A stretch of DNA of 64,000 nucleotides. It comes from Chionoecetes opilio (lineage: Eukaryota > Arthropoda > Malacostraca > Decapoda > Majidae). Shown piece by piece: positions 35,801 to 44,150 of this stretch. The stretch spans positions 65,001 through 129,000 of the forward strand of contig JACEEZ010013465.1 of the NCBI GenBank assembly GCA_016584305.1, given 5' to 3'. The notes beneath the pieces are model-generated. The model was not told the origin of the DNA, did no database searches, and saw nothing but the letters and a program-made list of their open reading frames with translations. Both the position numbers and the translations under genes were made by a program. Every line of letters begins with the position of its first letter. Position 1 is the stretch's first letter.

Positions 35801-38800
35801 GGCAGTAAATGAGTTCCTATATGTGAACAGCTTCAAGGCCTCAGAGCTTACCTGGGAAAACAGTGTGGAGTGCCCTTGCTGTGAGGTCTGAGCCACACTG
35901 GGGTCTGCTTCAAACTTTTGTGAAAGCTCCGTCATTATGGACTGAAATAATCCATTGTTACGCAATTCACCTCTTGCAAAATAGTGACTCTTTTCATTGC
36001 TTAGCGTTTCTGTCAAAGAAAATCAAGCAACATATATAAGTATTTTCATAAACATCATTAAAATTTTTAAAACAAAATAACTCTCTCTCTGCATATTTTT
36101 CCACATATCTGACTTTCTACCAATCATCAATATAGTGGCACACACACATACACACACACACAAAAAAAAGTGTGCATGAGAAATGAACTAGCGGCAGAAG
36201 TGATCCTACCTCTTGTCCTTGTTCCTTCTATGGTCCTCCTACAGCATGCAAATTAGGGTACGCCGTATAACAAAAATTCTTTTTCTCAACTTTGGCATGC
36301 CAATTTCCTGTGTAAAATGGAATTCTAAGACAACTTTATCTATTTCCATTTTTGCATTTGAGCAATTCTTACTATGCAAAATCGCACTTTTATATTGCAC
36401 CCTTATCGAATAATGCTTAAATGAGTACGCAGTGTCCGGTTGGTCCTGTGTATTGCATCATGCACCAATATGAGTTCCAAATGAGTAGCGTGGTAAGCTC
36501 TTTCTGATCAGTTGGTTCATCAGGCACTACATCACAGTGTCACAGCCTCTACGTTGGCCTAGAACATGTCCATCATCTCCTTCTTAGACCTGAAGCAGGG
36601 CATGGTCTCCCGGTGGTGGGCCCGAGCCCGGATGAACCCGTCTCTGGCCTGCTGCCCCACCACTGCTGCCGCAGCCTCTGTCACCTGCTTCACGACTCTT
36701 TCGGTGCTCTGAGTGTGGATAGAGAACTCCGGAACCTCGTACGGCTTGACCAGGATCTCTTGGATCTGATCCCCGGACAGTGAACAGGTGAATGCCGGCT
36801 CGTGCACCTGGCCAGGCTGCCAGCTGATCAGTGTCTGCAAGCTGGTGGCTGACAAGTTCAGCTTGGGTGTGATGCGAGGTCTTACACTGGTGTCCCCATA
36901 CCCCTCAGCTTCAAAATCTGGGTCACGGCGAACCTGCGGTCATCCTCACTCTGACTCGCCATCAGCGAGAGGAGGACACATTCTGAGTGTGCGAACCATG
37001 CTCCTGTCCGCACGTAGAAGGTCACAGCTGTTTGGACCTTCTTGGGCTGCGACCTCATCACTCTGAGCTGCGTGAGGATGTGCTTGGGGCCGTCCTCTAG
37101 TCTGTGGTGAACCTTGATGTCGTAGTAGAGTTTGAAGTACACCTGCAGGCAGTACTTGACTAGGATTTCCAGGGTGTTCAGTTCTTTGCCATCCATGCTT
37201 TCTGGTCCACATGTACACGAGCGACTGGGCTGTGGTGAGCCATCTGGAGTGGGACACCTTGCCACACTTGATCTCCTGCAGCTCGACGGGAGAACGCTCC
37301 GCTTCACAGCCTGGACCAGCTGGTAGGAGACCTGCTGGTCAGTGGACATGTGACCAGATATACTCCGGTATCTCCATGAGATCTTCACCGCCTGGCATCC
37401 TCTGAACTCTGCGTTGTACTGCATCTCATTCACGTTGGACAGCAGACTGCACACTGGACCCGTGAAGCCAGTGTCAGATGAGGTAGGCCCGTCGATGCTG
37501 GTGATAAGGTGGCGCAGGGGCAACTCGTTTGTGTGCAACACGCATATACTCCAGAAGAGCTTGCGTCCCAGCATCTTCTCCAAATGGGCGTGAGTACCAC
37601 CCTTCCACCCCGTGTTGGCCCTAGTTGAGTCACCTTGCAGTACGATCAGTGAGTCGGTGGAGTCGTATGTCACCAGCAGATCATAGAGAGCCTGAGCCAC
37701 CTTGAACGCAGGCTTCTCAGGTGGTACCGGGTCCTCTGGTACAAAGTGCCAAAGGTACCTTCCAGATGGCTCCTCTGTCACTGACACATGCTCCTCCCTG
37801 ATCAACCTTGGGTGCAGTTTCCCATAGCTGTCGGGCACCATCACCCTGGTCTTGTCCTTCCTCCCATCGTAACCCAATCCAACTATTTTGGTACCCTGGT
37901 TAGGGTATGCCGTATAACAAAAATTCTTTTTCTCAACTTTGGCATGCCAATTTCCTGTGTAAAATGGAATTCTAAGACAACTTTATCTATTTCCATTTTT
38001 GCATTTGAGCAATTCTTACTATGCAAAATCGCACTTTAAGCTATGTTTTGCATATAAATATAAAAGTCCATTTTTGCATAGCAAGAAGTGCTCAAACCAA
38101 AAAGTTGAAGAGGACAAACCACCCTTAAAATTCAATTTTACATAAGAAACACCCTGCCAAATTCGAAATAATCTATATTTCACTTTTCATTGAACCTACG
38201 GCGTACCCTAGCATGCATGGAATATGGAGACACTGCTATATCCCATGTCTTAAGGCTGGCTATATGGTTAACCTAACTGATTTTTTGTTGTTTGTAATTT
38301 GTCACCCAGGATACCTGCACAACCAGCTCCATTGCCAGTGGTTTACCTCAGCCTTTTCAGACTGCCTTAACCCACTTGGTGTAAGATCCTATACACAAAC
38401 AGCCCTCCCATCACGCTCAGTCAGGTCCGTATATATACAGACTAGACTTTATAAAAATCGCAGGCTACAAAAATTTTAGTTTGGCCTAAAATATGGGTAT
38501 TACAAAGTAGCCCTAATCTTCCCTCACTTTACTCCAGACAGTCAGCCCCGCCACCACCACCCTGAGCACTGCCACACTAGGGTACTATAATTGTTATATC
38601 TTTAGTGTATTATTTTCAGTGATACCTAACTCAACTAAAATGGGAAAGAGCACCTTTTAAAAACCTGTAGTAAGACCTGATGCCGTGCTGCAGCATCAGC
38701 TCATAGGCGTGGTAGAGGGTCATGCAGAGGGCAAACAATCCCTCAATCGCACCAAACCTGGCCCTCGGCAGATTGCCAGGTGGGTTCTGGCGGAAACACT

Positions 38801-41800
38801 CTCGGGATTTCAGGATCTGTAAGAAATTAAGCCAAAATTAAGTGGAAATGCATTTCTGGATTTAGAAAAGGGAAGCTCTCGCCAAGGTGCCATGAAGCCA
38901 ATATGTATTCTCACTTGAAGTTAATTTCTTTCAAAATTACAAAGTTACTGGCTCTATAACTCAATTTTGTCATCTTATGGTTTGAATACTTTTGTTGAGA
39001 AATTTCAAACATTAATGGACAATCCATCCTCCCAAGATAGCTAAACATGACAGTCGCTCTCTCCAAGGTGCCATGCAGGAATTACGGATTCTTCCTTGGA
39101 AGTGATTTTTCGATTATCAAAAGTAATCTATTTCATCACTGCAGAGTAACTACAAATAGATTATTTTCACTGCCAAAGGTAAAAATAAGCATAAAACTGT
39201 ACCAGTGAACCTCCCTAACCAAAACAAAGATGCTAACCCATGTTGTCACCTAAGCAAACCTATATCAAGGCGCCTCACACCTAATACTTTCCCGCATGCA
39301 TTTAACAATGTTGTTCCTTGTAGCATCATAATTAAGCCTTTTAAAATAGAAAATATATTGTAGCAGACGGTTCCCAGCAGTGTGCTCGGCTAAATATGGA
39401 GATGTATTCTAGATCCCAAAGTTTCAGGATTAGATTAATTAAACTCCTCAATATTTTCACTTTCATATGGTAGGGTAAAGATGGGGGCATCCGCTATGCT
39501 GTGCGTGGCCTCGGTGCTCATCTCCGTCGCATTAGCCTTTGACCCTGTGGTGGGTGACAACCCGTTACCCAGGGACACAGGGCTAGTGTGACATCCAGGT
39601 TACCAGTTATCTTCCCCAGGTTTCCCCAGGTACCCATTTACCAACCCCGAAAGGGAGGATGAACAGCTGGGTGGGCTGGCCGCTGACTTGCCCTAGCCCG
39701 GATTCAAACCAGGGCTCGCAGATTCATAGTTAGCACGCTAGCCACTACACCACGGAGGCGACAATAACTTTCATATGCCTACCAGGTTATTTACATACCT
39801 GGAATTTTGATAAAGTAGTTGCATCTCTTGTATGCAAGACATTCAGATCCAGCAGTCTGTTCACATACACTCGTAGAACCTTGAAAAAAACAATGAATTA
39901 AAATATTATTCTTGAAAAAATGTCTCTTTCCTTAACATGTAGAGATGGCACACAGTAGCTTACTCACAGGCAATTAAATGACTAAAACAATTACAAATAA
40001 AACGGTACTATCACAAAATTCAAAGTATACGAGTGATGTGCAGTATGTGAATGACTTTGTGGTGAGTAAGGAGACCCTGTACAGATTTCAGTTTCCGAAA
40101 TCTCCACTCACAGTATTGACGGAAGGACAAGACATATTCATGACATTGAAAAGCCATGCTTACATGACAGGAAGGGCCTTAGATAGACAAGAACACGTGC
40201 TGCTGAAGACAAACTTTTATATATCTCTCCTTGAGACTGGTCAGTTCCTCCCCAAGAGGCACCACCACCTTCTCAATAGTGCGCTGGAATGTGTACTCCT
40301 TGATGTCTGGACTGTCCTCATTGCGAAGGTCCACGTGGGATATGAACAGGTTTGTTAGCACCTGGAAAGTTTGGGCATTGGCAATGTTTTAATTTACATT
40401 GTAGGCCTGCGTAGAAAAAAAATGGCTGGAGAGCAATTCTTGATAGTGTTGTGCCTTTTCTGGCTAATATCTCAGAACTATTTCTTTTGTTTTTCTTCCA
40501 ATTTCCTTCAAGGGTATTTTCCAATTCATAAGGAACTCATAGTCATATGCAGTTAATATGAGAATTAGACTATGAGGAAAAAGCCTATGTTTGGTAGTAC
40601 GAGAAACCTGGATACCCCAGAAAAACAAGTATGGTCACCAACACAATTTTGAGGGAAGCATGTAATGAAAATGAGAAGATCTTAGATGCAAAACGAAAAC
40701 AGATACAACCAGGACTGTAGGTGATGTTTCATAGGGGACCATTTAAGATGGGTAGACAAACCACTATTTGTGGATTATAATTATGTATATCATGACAGAT
40801 TGAAACAAAGCATGAATGAAGTTCCTCACCTGCTGAACAGCCACCATGTCTGAGCCTGGAGTCGCTGAGAGAGCCATAATGCGAAAATCATGCCCATGTT
40901 CTTTAAGTCCACGAACAACCTGAAGATGACAGTGATTACCTGATGAAATTTTTGAAAATATTCACAACCTTTTTGCAGAATCTAATAGTTTTGTGAACAA
41001 AGCATCATATGGTTCTGATTCTACACCAGAATAAATCTATGCTATGATCAAGACAGTTACTACATGAGGCACCTGATAGCAAGAGGAAGCATTGCAACCC
41101 CTGCCAACGTTCCCACCTGACAGTAAGCGTGATTCCCCAGTGCCCGGTGAGCTTCATCCAACACCAGACATCTGATGAGCTTGGCGGGACAGGTGCCTCG
41201 GGACAAATCATTGGCCAGCACCTGGGGAGTCAGGAAGAATATTCGCTTTTCGCTCCACTGTTCAATCCTCTTTTCAGGATTTAGGGTACCTGGCACAAAA
41301 ATAAACATGTTAATATGCAATTGTATCTCATTTTACAATATGTAGTACATAAAATAGCTTATGTTGTACTTCAGCCATACTCTTTTAGATTGATGAAATA
41401 CTTTGATATGTTTTTTTTTCTTCAAATGATACCAACAATTCCGTTTGATAAACTAATATGTTAGATACGAGTTTCAAAAACAAACTTTCAACCATACCAA
41501 AAATGAGGAAAGATAACACTCACTTAAATGTCCCACATCACCACAAAAACAGAGCCTCAAAATGAATTCCATTTCATACAACTGGCATTTTCCAGCACAA
41601 ATGTACACAAAAAAACTTTTAAATTTAGCTTTCATGGGAAATTACACTACCCGGGGAAGGACGCAACTCTCCGCCCTTGTATCTTTTAGTCACCTCTAAA
41701 ACACGAAATATGGAGACAAACACCAGGGAACAGTAAGCTTACCATGTTACAAGCTTTTCTTACCTACATTACATCTGAATTATAGCAGATCTCACCTGTC

Positions 41801-44054
41801 ATCTGGGCTATGTCTTGCTGTGGAATGCCCATGATGTTGAAGCATGCCTCGATCTGCTGGGCCACCAGGGGTTTGGTCGGGGCCATAAACACCACCTTGC
41901 AAGTAGGGTACCAACGGTAAAAATTGTACATCACCACAGCACCAATGAAAGTCTTCCCCAAACCTGCCAAAAAAAATTTATCTTACAATTCATTAATTAT
42001 TTAAGCATAGTTTAAGATATGGGGTATCATGTCCTTAAACAATGGCTAGTGTTGCATAATAAATATTGCAGAGTTCATGTCTTGGAAACTGTTGTTAACT
42101 TTTTTCATGCAATTGGCCATCTCCCAATTCTCCCATGCATGAAGCTTGGCACCCAAGAAAGGCATGCAATGCACTGTATACTTACGAATTTGGAAAGCTT
42201 GACATTTTTTAGTTCAAACTTTTACTAATCCTCTAAAATTAATAATCTACACATGAACATTCCTTTTACATACAGTCCGTGACAGCCCTACCCTTTGCAG
42301 CTCAGTTTGGTGTGGTTAAAGTTAGAAAATTGACTTCATAACTGACTCATTCTTGTTTACTGGATTCCTAACCTAGACTTGTCTATGCTAATGCCTGTTC
42401 CTTGGCTCTCCCTGTACAATGTGTACATGCACCTCATTTTCCCTTCTTCCAGTCCTGTCACTCTTGCATCCCTTTTCTCACTCACTTTCTCTAATACTTG
42501 ATCTTCCCATGACAACATTGTTTTTGTCAGCCTGCTTATAGATGGAGTGGTCAGAGATATGAAAGCTAGGTCACAAAATATTGTTATACGTATAGATGAG
42601 TAAAGGTCAGACAAAATAGAAGTCTCGGATATACAAGTCTTGTACAATGTGCAAATGGAGCCACTTATGCCATGGCCACCCACTTGAGGGGAAGCTAAGG
42701 AACAGAGGTCAGTGTAGACTAAACTTGGTCTTATTTCAATAGCATCAAAAAGGGTCTTAGATTGAAAATCAAAGAAACCTGACAACTACTTAACTTACCA
42801 GTAGGCAATGAAATGAGTGTATTTCTGAACAATGCATTTAGTACCATAGAGTATTGATACTCCCTCACAGGGTAGTTTTAATGGGTAAATCCTGTTGCTC
42901 CCGCTTCTTCATCAAAATCGGGCAACTTTTCAAAACCCTTGGACTGTGGGCTAGCCGTGAAGGTTTTCCCCACTTGATAACTTGTTGAGGCCTGGGTTTT
43001 CTTGTTGCTTTTCCTCCCCAAATTCTGTTGTAACAAAATAGGGCCCAAAATCAGTGATGAGGCCATAGCCATTTCCATAACTTGAAATAAGAATGATCAC
43101 TTCCATATGAAGAATATGCCAACCCATTTTCTTTTGCTTAATTTTTACAGAATCACAAATATCAACAAACCAGCATGGTTGTGCTGGGGTCATGCACTTC
43201 AGCCTCCTGTCTCCCTCTCACTCCACCCTAGTCTGCCTGTCAGACAATATCTACTGATGTTCCTTTGAACAGTGTATGTACATACAGCAAACACACACCA
43301 AGAAGTAATGACGAGGACTACATTCTTGTCTTGTCTTTCCTTGTAAGGAGTCTACAAATGATGTTTTAAGAAACAACTAAGAGCTGCGATAAAACGAATC
43401 TAAACCAACAAAGATGCGAAACACAAACACACACAACAACCAGAGCTGGGCAGTATTTAAATACATTGGTTGTCATGTATTTAATACTTTTATAAAGTAT
43501 TTAAATACTCAAAATATAAAAATGTCAATACTTTTTATCAGTTAATTTGGCCATAAACCTGCCCAACTATCTGACACCCCCGATGGTACAGTGAACCAGT
43601 GTTTCACTTCCTTATTTTAAGGAAATTTAGGCCTGAGAAGGAAATTTCTAAGGAAACCCAAGATCTAAAGAAATCCTAAGGAAATCCATTTTTTTTCGGA
43701 CATGTTAAAATGTGTGTGTATTTAAAATGTATTTACACATGTATTTAAATACAATTGATGTATTTAGTATTTAAATACATTCGTAAAGTGTATTTAAATA
43801 CATTTCTCCCATGTATTTAGTATTTAAATACATTCAATGTATTTAGTGCCCAGCCCTGCACACAAAAAACCGTATAGATGCACTTACTTGATGCTGTCTT
43901 CAGAAATCATAGAGAAAATTTCATCGTCGTCGTCCCCCCAAAAAATCATCCTCTCCTCCTGCACCCCAGTGGCAGGAGTCTCGCCGTTCCTTCCATCTTG
44001 CTGATTCCTGCTGTGGAAGGAGAACAATGGACTGCCTCTCTTCCTGCTATCCAT
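20774..44054 (-). CDS. FANCM: FANCM, Fanconi anaemia DNA translocase (whole gene, 27 proposed coding exons)
   Basis: FANCM is an SF2 DNA translocase that remodels stalled forks and recruits the Fanconi core complex and the BLM complex to DNA crosslinks. Exons listed separately join to about 7,030 nt, near 2,340 residues against 2,048 in humans. In order it has the acidic N-terminus; motif I PTGLGKT (about residue 131); DEAH (about 235); LSATPGSD; motif [14 protein letters not shown] (about 605); a region like the MHF-binding segment (about 660-815); one 908-codon low-complexity exon; and a C-terminal ERCC4-like domain plus helix-hairpin-helix region. All junctions are GT-AG and in phase except exon 1 to 2, which is out by two bases. 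Exon 2 has an in-frame stop that looks like two compensating indels. Confidence 0.93.
21032..21126 (-). CDS. FANCM: FANCM exon 26
   Basis: 95 nt, phase 0 to 2. [17 protein letters not shown], then [10 protein letters not shown], aligns with the first helix-hairpin-helix segment of the vertebrate protein (FYLSIPNI...TAL). Confidence 0.9.
21424..21521 (-). CDS. FANCM: FANCM exon 25
   Basis: 98 nt, phase 1 to 0, a length class predicted from the flanking exons before it was found. A strong acceptor (TTCTTTTGTTGCAG) precedes [20 protein letters not shown], which matches the EETADLLKEL block of human FANCM. Donor GTATGC. Confidence 0.85.
21730..22130 (+). pseudogene. LINE remnant in a FANCM intron (weak)
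   Basis: The + strand reads [20 protein letters not shown], then MEAEV, the pattern of the post-RT block of L2/RTE-like LINEs. Stops are frequent. The 120-aa reading on the other strand is its shadow. Confidence 0.4.
22304..22478 (-). mobile_element. CR1/Jockey-like LINE, 5'-truncated tail A
   Basis: About 175 bp matching the 3' end of the LINE at 54500-57713 in reverse. Signature AACATAAGAAAAT, then GGAAGCTACAAGAGGCC and CCTACACGTGGTAGTTCCTG. Lies in the FANCM intron between exons 24 and 25. Confidence 0.9.
22507..22716 (-). CDS. FANCM: FANCM exon 24 (ERCC4-like domain, second half)
   Basis: 210 nt, phase 1 to 1. [19 protein letters not shown], then [24 protein letters not shown], the hallmark of the FANCM/XPF nuclease-like fold (human: QSMFERICVIVEK). 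Confidence 0.9.
22921..23083 (-). CDS. FANCM: FANCM exon 23 (ERCC4-like domain, first half)
   Basis: 163 nt, phase 0 to 1. [20 protein letters not shown], then [20 protein letters not shown]. The position of the XPF catalytic ERK motif reads VIRLSLAG, so the nuclease centre is lost, as expected in FANCM. Confidence 0.92.
23207..24034 (-). CDS. FANCM: FANCM exon 22
   Basis: 828 nt, phase 0 at both ends. Begins [15 protein letters not shown], then [17 protein letters not shown], similar to the RIILPDDSSEEE motif of vertebrate FANCM. The remainder is serine-rich and disordered. It holds a perfect-looking 48-nt tandem duplication (23559-23654). Confidence 0.88.
23559..23654 (-). repeat. 48-nt coding tandem repeat in FANCM exon 22
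   Basis: Two adjacent 48-bp units each encode [16 protein letters not shown] or a close variant. The frame is kept, so the protein gains 16 residues. Confidence 0.9.
24115..24195 (-). mobile_element. CR1/Jockey-like LINE, truncated tail B
   Basis: About 80 bp of the same LINE 3' end, joined directly to a (CA)n run at 24090-24110. Lies just upstream of exon 22 in the FANCM intron. Confidence 0.85.
24632..24739 (-). CDS. FANCM: FANCM exon 21
   Basis: 108 nt, phase 0. [20 protein letters not shown], then [16 protein letters not shown]; acidic segment matching the DETYLEDSFCVDEEE region. Confidence 0.88.
24797..25070 (-). mobile_element. CR1/Jockey-like LINE, truncated tail C
   Basis: About 270 bp. 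Besides the 3' tail it keeps the ATTCCAATCATTTACCACCC motif at the end of the RT ORF, so it is truncated within the coding region. Confidence 0.88.
25298..25403 (-). CDS. FANCM: FANCM exon 20
   Basis: 106 nt, phase 2 to 0. [19 protein letters not shown] (human: MRAIYMKSLRSPM), then a proline run and [10 protein letters not shown]. Confidence 0.9.
25705..25850 (-). CDS. FANCM: FANCM exon 19
   Basis: 146 nt, phase 0 to 2. [20 protein letters not shown], then [21 protein letters not shown] placed the donor at GTACGT (exon end 25705) because only this keeps the next exon in frame; a GT four bases on would not. Confidence 0.88.
26060..26880. other. FANCM intron 18, unassigned repeats
   Basis: Mostly A/G-rich degenerate sequence in the left part and unique sequence in the right. 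No exon recognised. Confidence 0.4.
26881..27478. mobile_element. Dispersed repeat with hairpins and minisatellite
   Basis: The left part (26885-27000) contains strong hairpins (GGTGGGCCTTTGGCCCACC, then GGTGGGCCGAAGGCCCACC). About 55 bp near 26993-27046 recur inverted at 45299-45355. A minisatellite follows (27057-27227), and the right end reads TTCGCTTATATTATTATAG. Class unknown; a Helitron-like or SINE-like element is possible. Confidence 0.55.
27057..27227. repeat. CACCCATTCACTCACCCATTAC minisatellite
   Basis: About five to six units of roughly 33 bp. The same unit, on the other strand, makes up the larger array at 58915-59492. Confidence 0.9.
27857..30582 (-). CDS. FANCM: FANCM exon 18, large disordered exon
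   Basis: 2,726 nt, phase 1 to 0, 908 codons with no stop. Serine-, acidic- and lysine-rich, low similarity to other FANCM proteins as expected for this part. Two SUMO-interaction-like motifs are seen (VICLIDDDD near 30305-30331; VDLIELSD near 29690-29712). The acceptor is set at TTCTTTCTCAAG because an in-frame stop lies further upstream and the phase fits only there. It ends [10 protein letters not shown], donor GTATGT. Confidence 0.9.
30827..31051 (-). CDS. FANCM: FANCM exon 17
   Basis: 225 nt, phase 1 to 1. [20 protein letters not shown], then [20 protein letters not shown]; corresponds to the LSEWRLWQDHPLPTHQVDHS segment of human FANCM that contacts the MHF histone-fold pair. Confidence 0.88.
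31090..32030. other. FANCM intron 16
   Basis: AT-rich, no exon or known repeat recognised. Confidence 0.4.
32039..32153 (-). CDS. FANCM: FANCM exon 16
   Basis: 115 nt, phase 0 to 1. [20 protein letters not shown], matching the W.LSEEEFKLWNRLYR motif of FANCM. Confidence 0.88.
32581..32717 (-). CDS. FANCM: FANCM exon 15
   Basis: 137 nt, phase 1 to 0. [20 protein letters not shown]; equivalent to GINPKLHKMFITHGVYEPEK. Confidence 0.88.
32696..32945. repeat. Local duplication over the exon 15 acceptor
   Basis: GGCATGTTGGAGACAGGCCT (32700-32719) recurs at 32863, followed in both copies by similar ACCACACA-AATAAAT sequence of about 80-90 bp. The upstream copy carries a decoy of the exon start and its AG acceptor. 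Confidence 0.8.
33073..33181 (-). CDS. FANCM: FANCM exon 14
   Basis: 109 nt, phase 0 to 1. [20 protein letters not shown], then [10 protein letters not shown], matching the QSQSNKRSIYKAI...RSPRMVPDG block. Confidence 0.93.
33395..33512 (-). mobile_element. tRNA-derived SINE head
   Basis: The - strand reads GGTGGCAAGGTTGGTAGAGA (A box) and, about 50 nt on, GGTTCGAGTCC (a perfect B box). The cloverleaf is not complete, so I call a SINE head in the FANCM intron and not a tRNA gene. Confidence 0.6.
33939..34081 (-). CDS. FANCM: FANCM exon 13 (helicase motifs V-VI)
   Basis: 143 nt, phase 1 to 0. [20 protein letters not shown], then [20 protein letters not shown]; the arginine-finger motif QRxGRxGR is intact. 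Confidence 0.97.
34197..34479 (+). mobile_element. SINE-A, full-length tRNA-derived copy
   Basis: The head has TGGTGTAGTTGCTAGCGCG (A box) and GGTTCGAATCC (B box), then a body with GGGGAAGGTAACTGTGGTAA and a 3' end GTATGCCCCCATCTTTACC. Four copies in the window (15786, 15985, 34197, 39471) define a family of about 285 bp. Confidence 0.9.
34966..35029 (-). CDS. FANCM: FANCM exon 12
   Basis: 64 nt, phase 0 to 1. [20 protein letters not shown]; near-identical to the human segment (helicase motif V). Confidence 0.97.
35205..35336 (-). CDS. FANCM: FANCM exon 11
   Basis: 132 nt, phase 0. [20 protein letters not shown], then [11 protein letters not shown] and [10 protein letters not shown] (motif IV region). 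Confidence 0.96.
35573..35722 (-). CDS. FANCM: FANCM exon 10
   Basis: 150 nt, phase 0. [20 protein letters not shown], then [10 protein letters not shown], the start of the second RecA-like domain. Confidence 0.95.
35852..36009 (-). CDS. FANCM: FANCM exon 9
   Basis: 158 nt, phase 1 to 0. [20 protein letters not shown], then [17 protein letters not shown]; helical insertion region of the helicase. Confidence 0.88.
36559..37901 (-). pseudogene. Transposon-like ORF of unknown family, frameshifted
   Basis: The - strand reads [20 protein letters not shown], then [40 protein letters not shown] and, after one frame break near 36880, [20 protein letters not shown], about 440 residues. I recall this kind of protein from multi-copy families in invertebrate genomes but cannot name a superfamily. 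The conserved D (LQGD), HTNELP and DG spots may be catalytic; that is inference. The N-terminus is cut off exactly where the second MITE begins. It is not a FANCM exon, since the flanking exons join in phase without it. Confidence 0.6.
37903..38208. mobile_element. 306-bp TA-target MITE
   Basis: TA|GGGTATGCCGTA ... TACGGCGTACCC|TA. The interior is AT-rich, with repeated TTTTTGCAT-type motifs and no coding capacity. The left 140 bp recur at 36256-36395. Confidence 0.8.
38654..38816 (-). CDS. FANCM: FANCM exon 8
   Basis: 163 nt, phase 0 to 1. [20 protein letters not shown], then [20 protein letters not shown]. Donor GTGCTC is chosen because it keeps phase into exon 9. Confidence 0.93.
39471..39762 (-). 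mobile_element. SINE-A, full-length reverse copy
   Basis: Runs from GTAAAGATGGGGGCATCCG on the left to CACTACACCACGGAGGCG on the right, the complement of the tRNA-like head. In FANCM intron 7. Confidence 0.9.
39799..39879 (-). CDS. FANCM: FANCM exon 7
   Basis: 81 nt, phase 0. [20 protein letters not shown], then TTLSKFQ (human: RSLIQRNVLMRRDIPNLTKYQ). Confidence 0.92.
40215..40361 (-). CDS. FANCM: FANCM exon 6
   Basis: 147 nt, phase 0. [20 protein letters not shown], then [19 protein letters not shown]; highly conserved. Confidence 0.96.
40830..40919 (-). CDS. FANCM: FANCM exon 5 (helicase motif III)
   Basis: 90 nt, phase 0. [20 protein letters not shown], then [10 protein letters not shown]. 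Confidence 0.97.
41117..41289 (-). CDS. FANCM: FANCM exon 4 (DEAH box)
   Basis: 173 nt, phase 1 to 0. [20 protein letters not shown], then [18 protein letters not shown]; the Walker B DEAH is intact. Confidence 0.98.
41796..41963 (-). CDS. FANCM: FANCM exon 3 (Walker A, motif Ia)
   Basis: 168 nt, phase 1 to 1. [20 protein letters not shown], then [20 protein letters not shown]; the Walker A lysine and threonine are present. Confidence 0.98.
42200..42790. other. FANCM intron 2
   Basis: No exon or named repeat. The 142-residue - strand reading here (42357-42785) shows no FANCM motif and is treated as chance. Confidence 0.4.
42799..43024 (-). CDS. FANCM: FANCM exon 2, with disrupted reading frame
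   Basis: 226 nt. It begins [20 protein letters not shown], passes [14 protein letters not shown], then has a TAA (42878-42880) and resumes [27 protein letters not shown], with donor GTAAGT. The conserved WIYPxNYPVR motif of FANCM is readable only by changing frame between GAT and NYP: about one base is missing at the expected Trp and one A is extra in TTAAAAC. The two changes cancel. Probably sequence error or a recent allele. Confidence 0.85.
43441..43858. mobile_element. hAT-like MITE in FANCM intron 1
   Basis: Ends CAGAGCTGGGCAGTATTTAA and its near complement (ATTTAGTGCCCAGCCCTG). The interior is dominated by GTATTTAAATAC palindromes. A clear 8-bp target duplication is not seen. Confidence 0.65.
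43888..44054 (-). CDS. FANCM: FANCM exon 1
   Basis: Starts [20 protein letters not shown] and ends [16 protein letters not shown] before GTAAGTG. The acidic DDD-(I/V)-(F/L) block matches the FANCM N-terminus. An upstream in-frame ATG (44069) could be used instead. Its phase-2 donor does not fit the phase-0 start of exon 2, so a small exon of 3n+1 nt or another sequence error is implied. Confidence 0.75.
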
Positions 44055-44150
44055 CACAAACACGTACAAAATCCATGGGAGTAGGGAAGCCTGACGACCC
44101 TACCCTGTTTACGTCTACTGGCTTTGTATATATTGTGGCCCCGTGGTAAG

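Larger units (their letters stand above)
36256..38208. mobile_element. Composite DNA element with TA target and GGGTACGCCGTA ends
   Basis: Left end GGGTACGCCGTATAAC and right end GGCGTACCC are inverted and each is flanked by TA. A second left end (GGGTATGCCGTATAAC, 37903) repeats the first about 140 bp almost exactly in the same orientation. So 37903-38208 by itself forms a complete MITE, with a coding fragment between the two left ends. Lies in FANCM intron 8. Confidence 0.8.

Noticed and set aside
36882..37877. 331-codon frame on the FANCM strand considered as a FANCM exon
   Set aside because: Exons 8 and 9 join in phase without it, it shows no FANCM motif, it is frameshifted, and it lies within terminal repeats of a mobile element.
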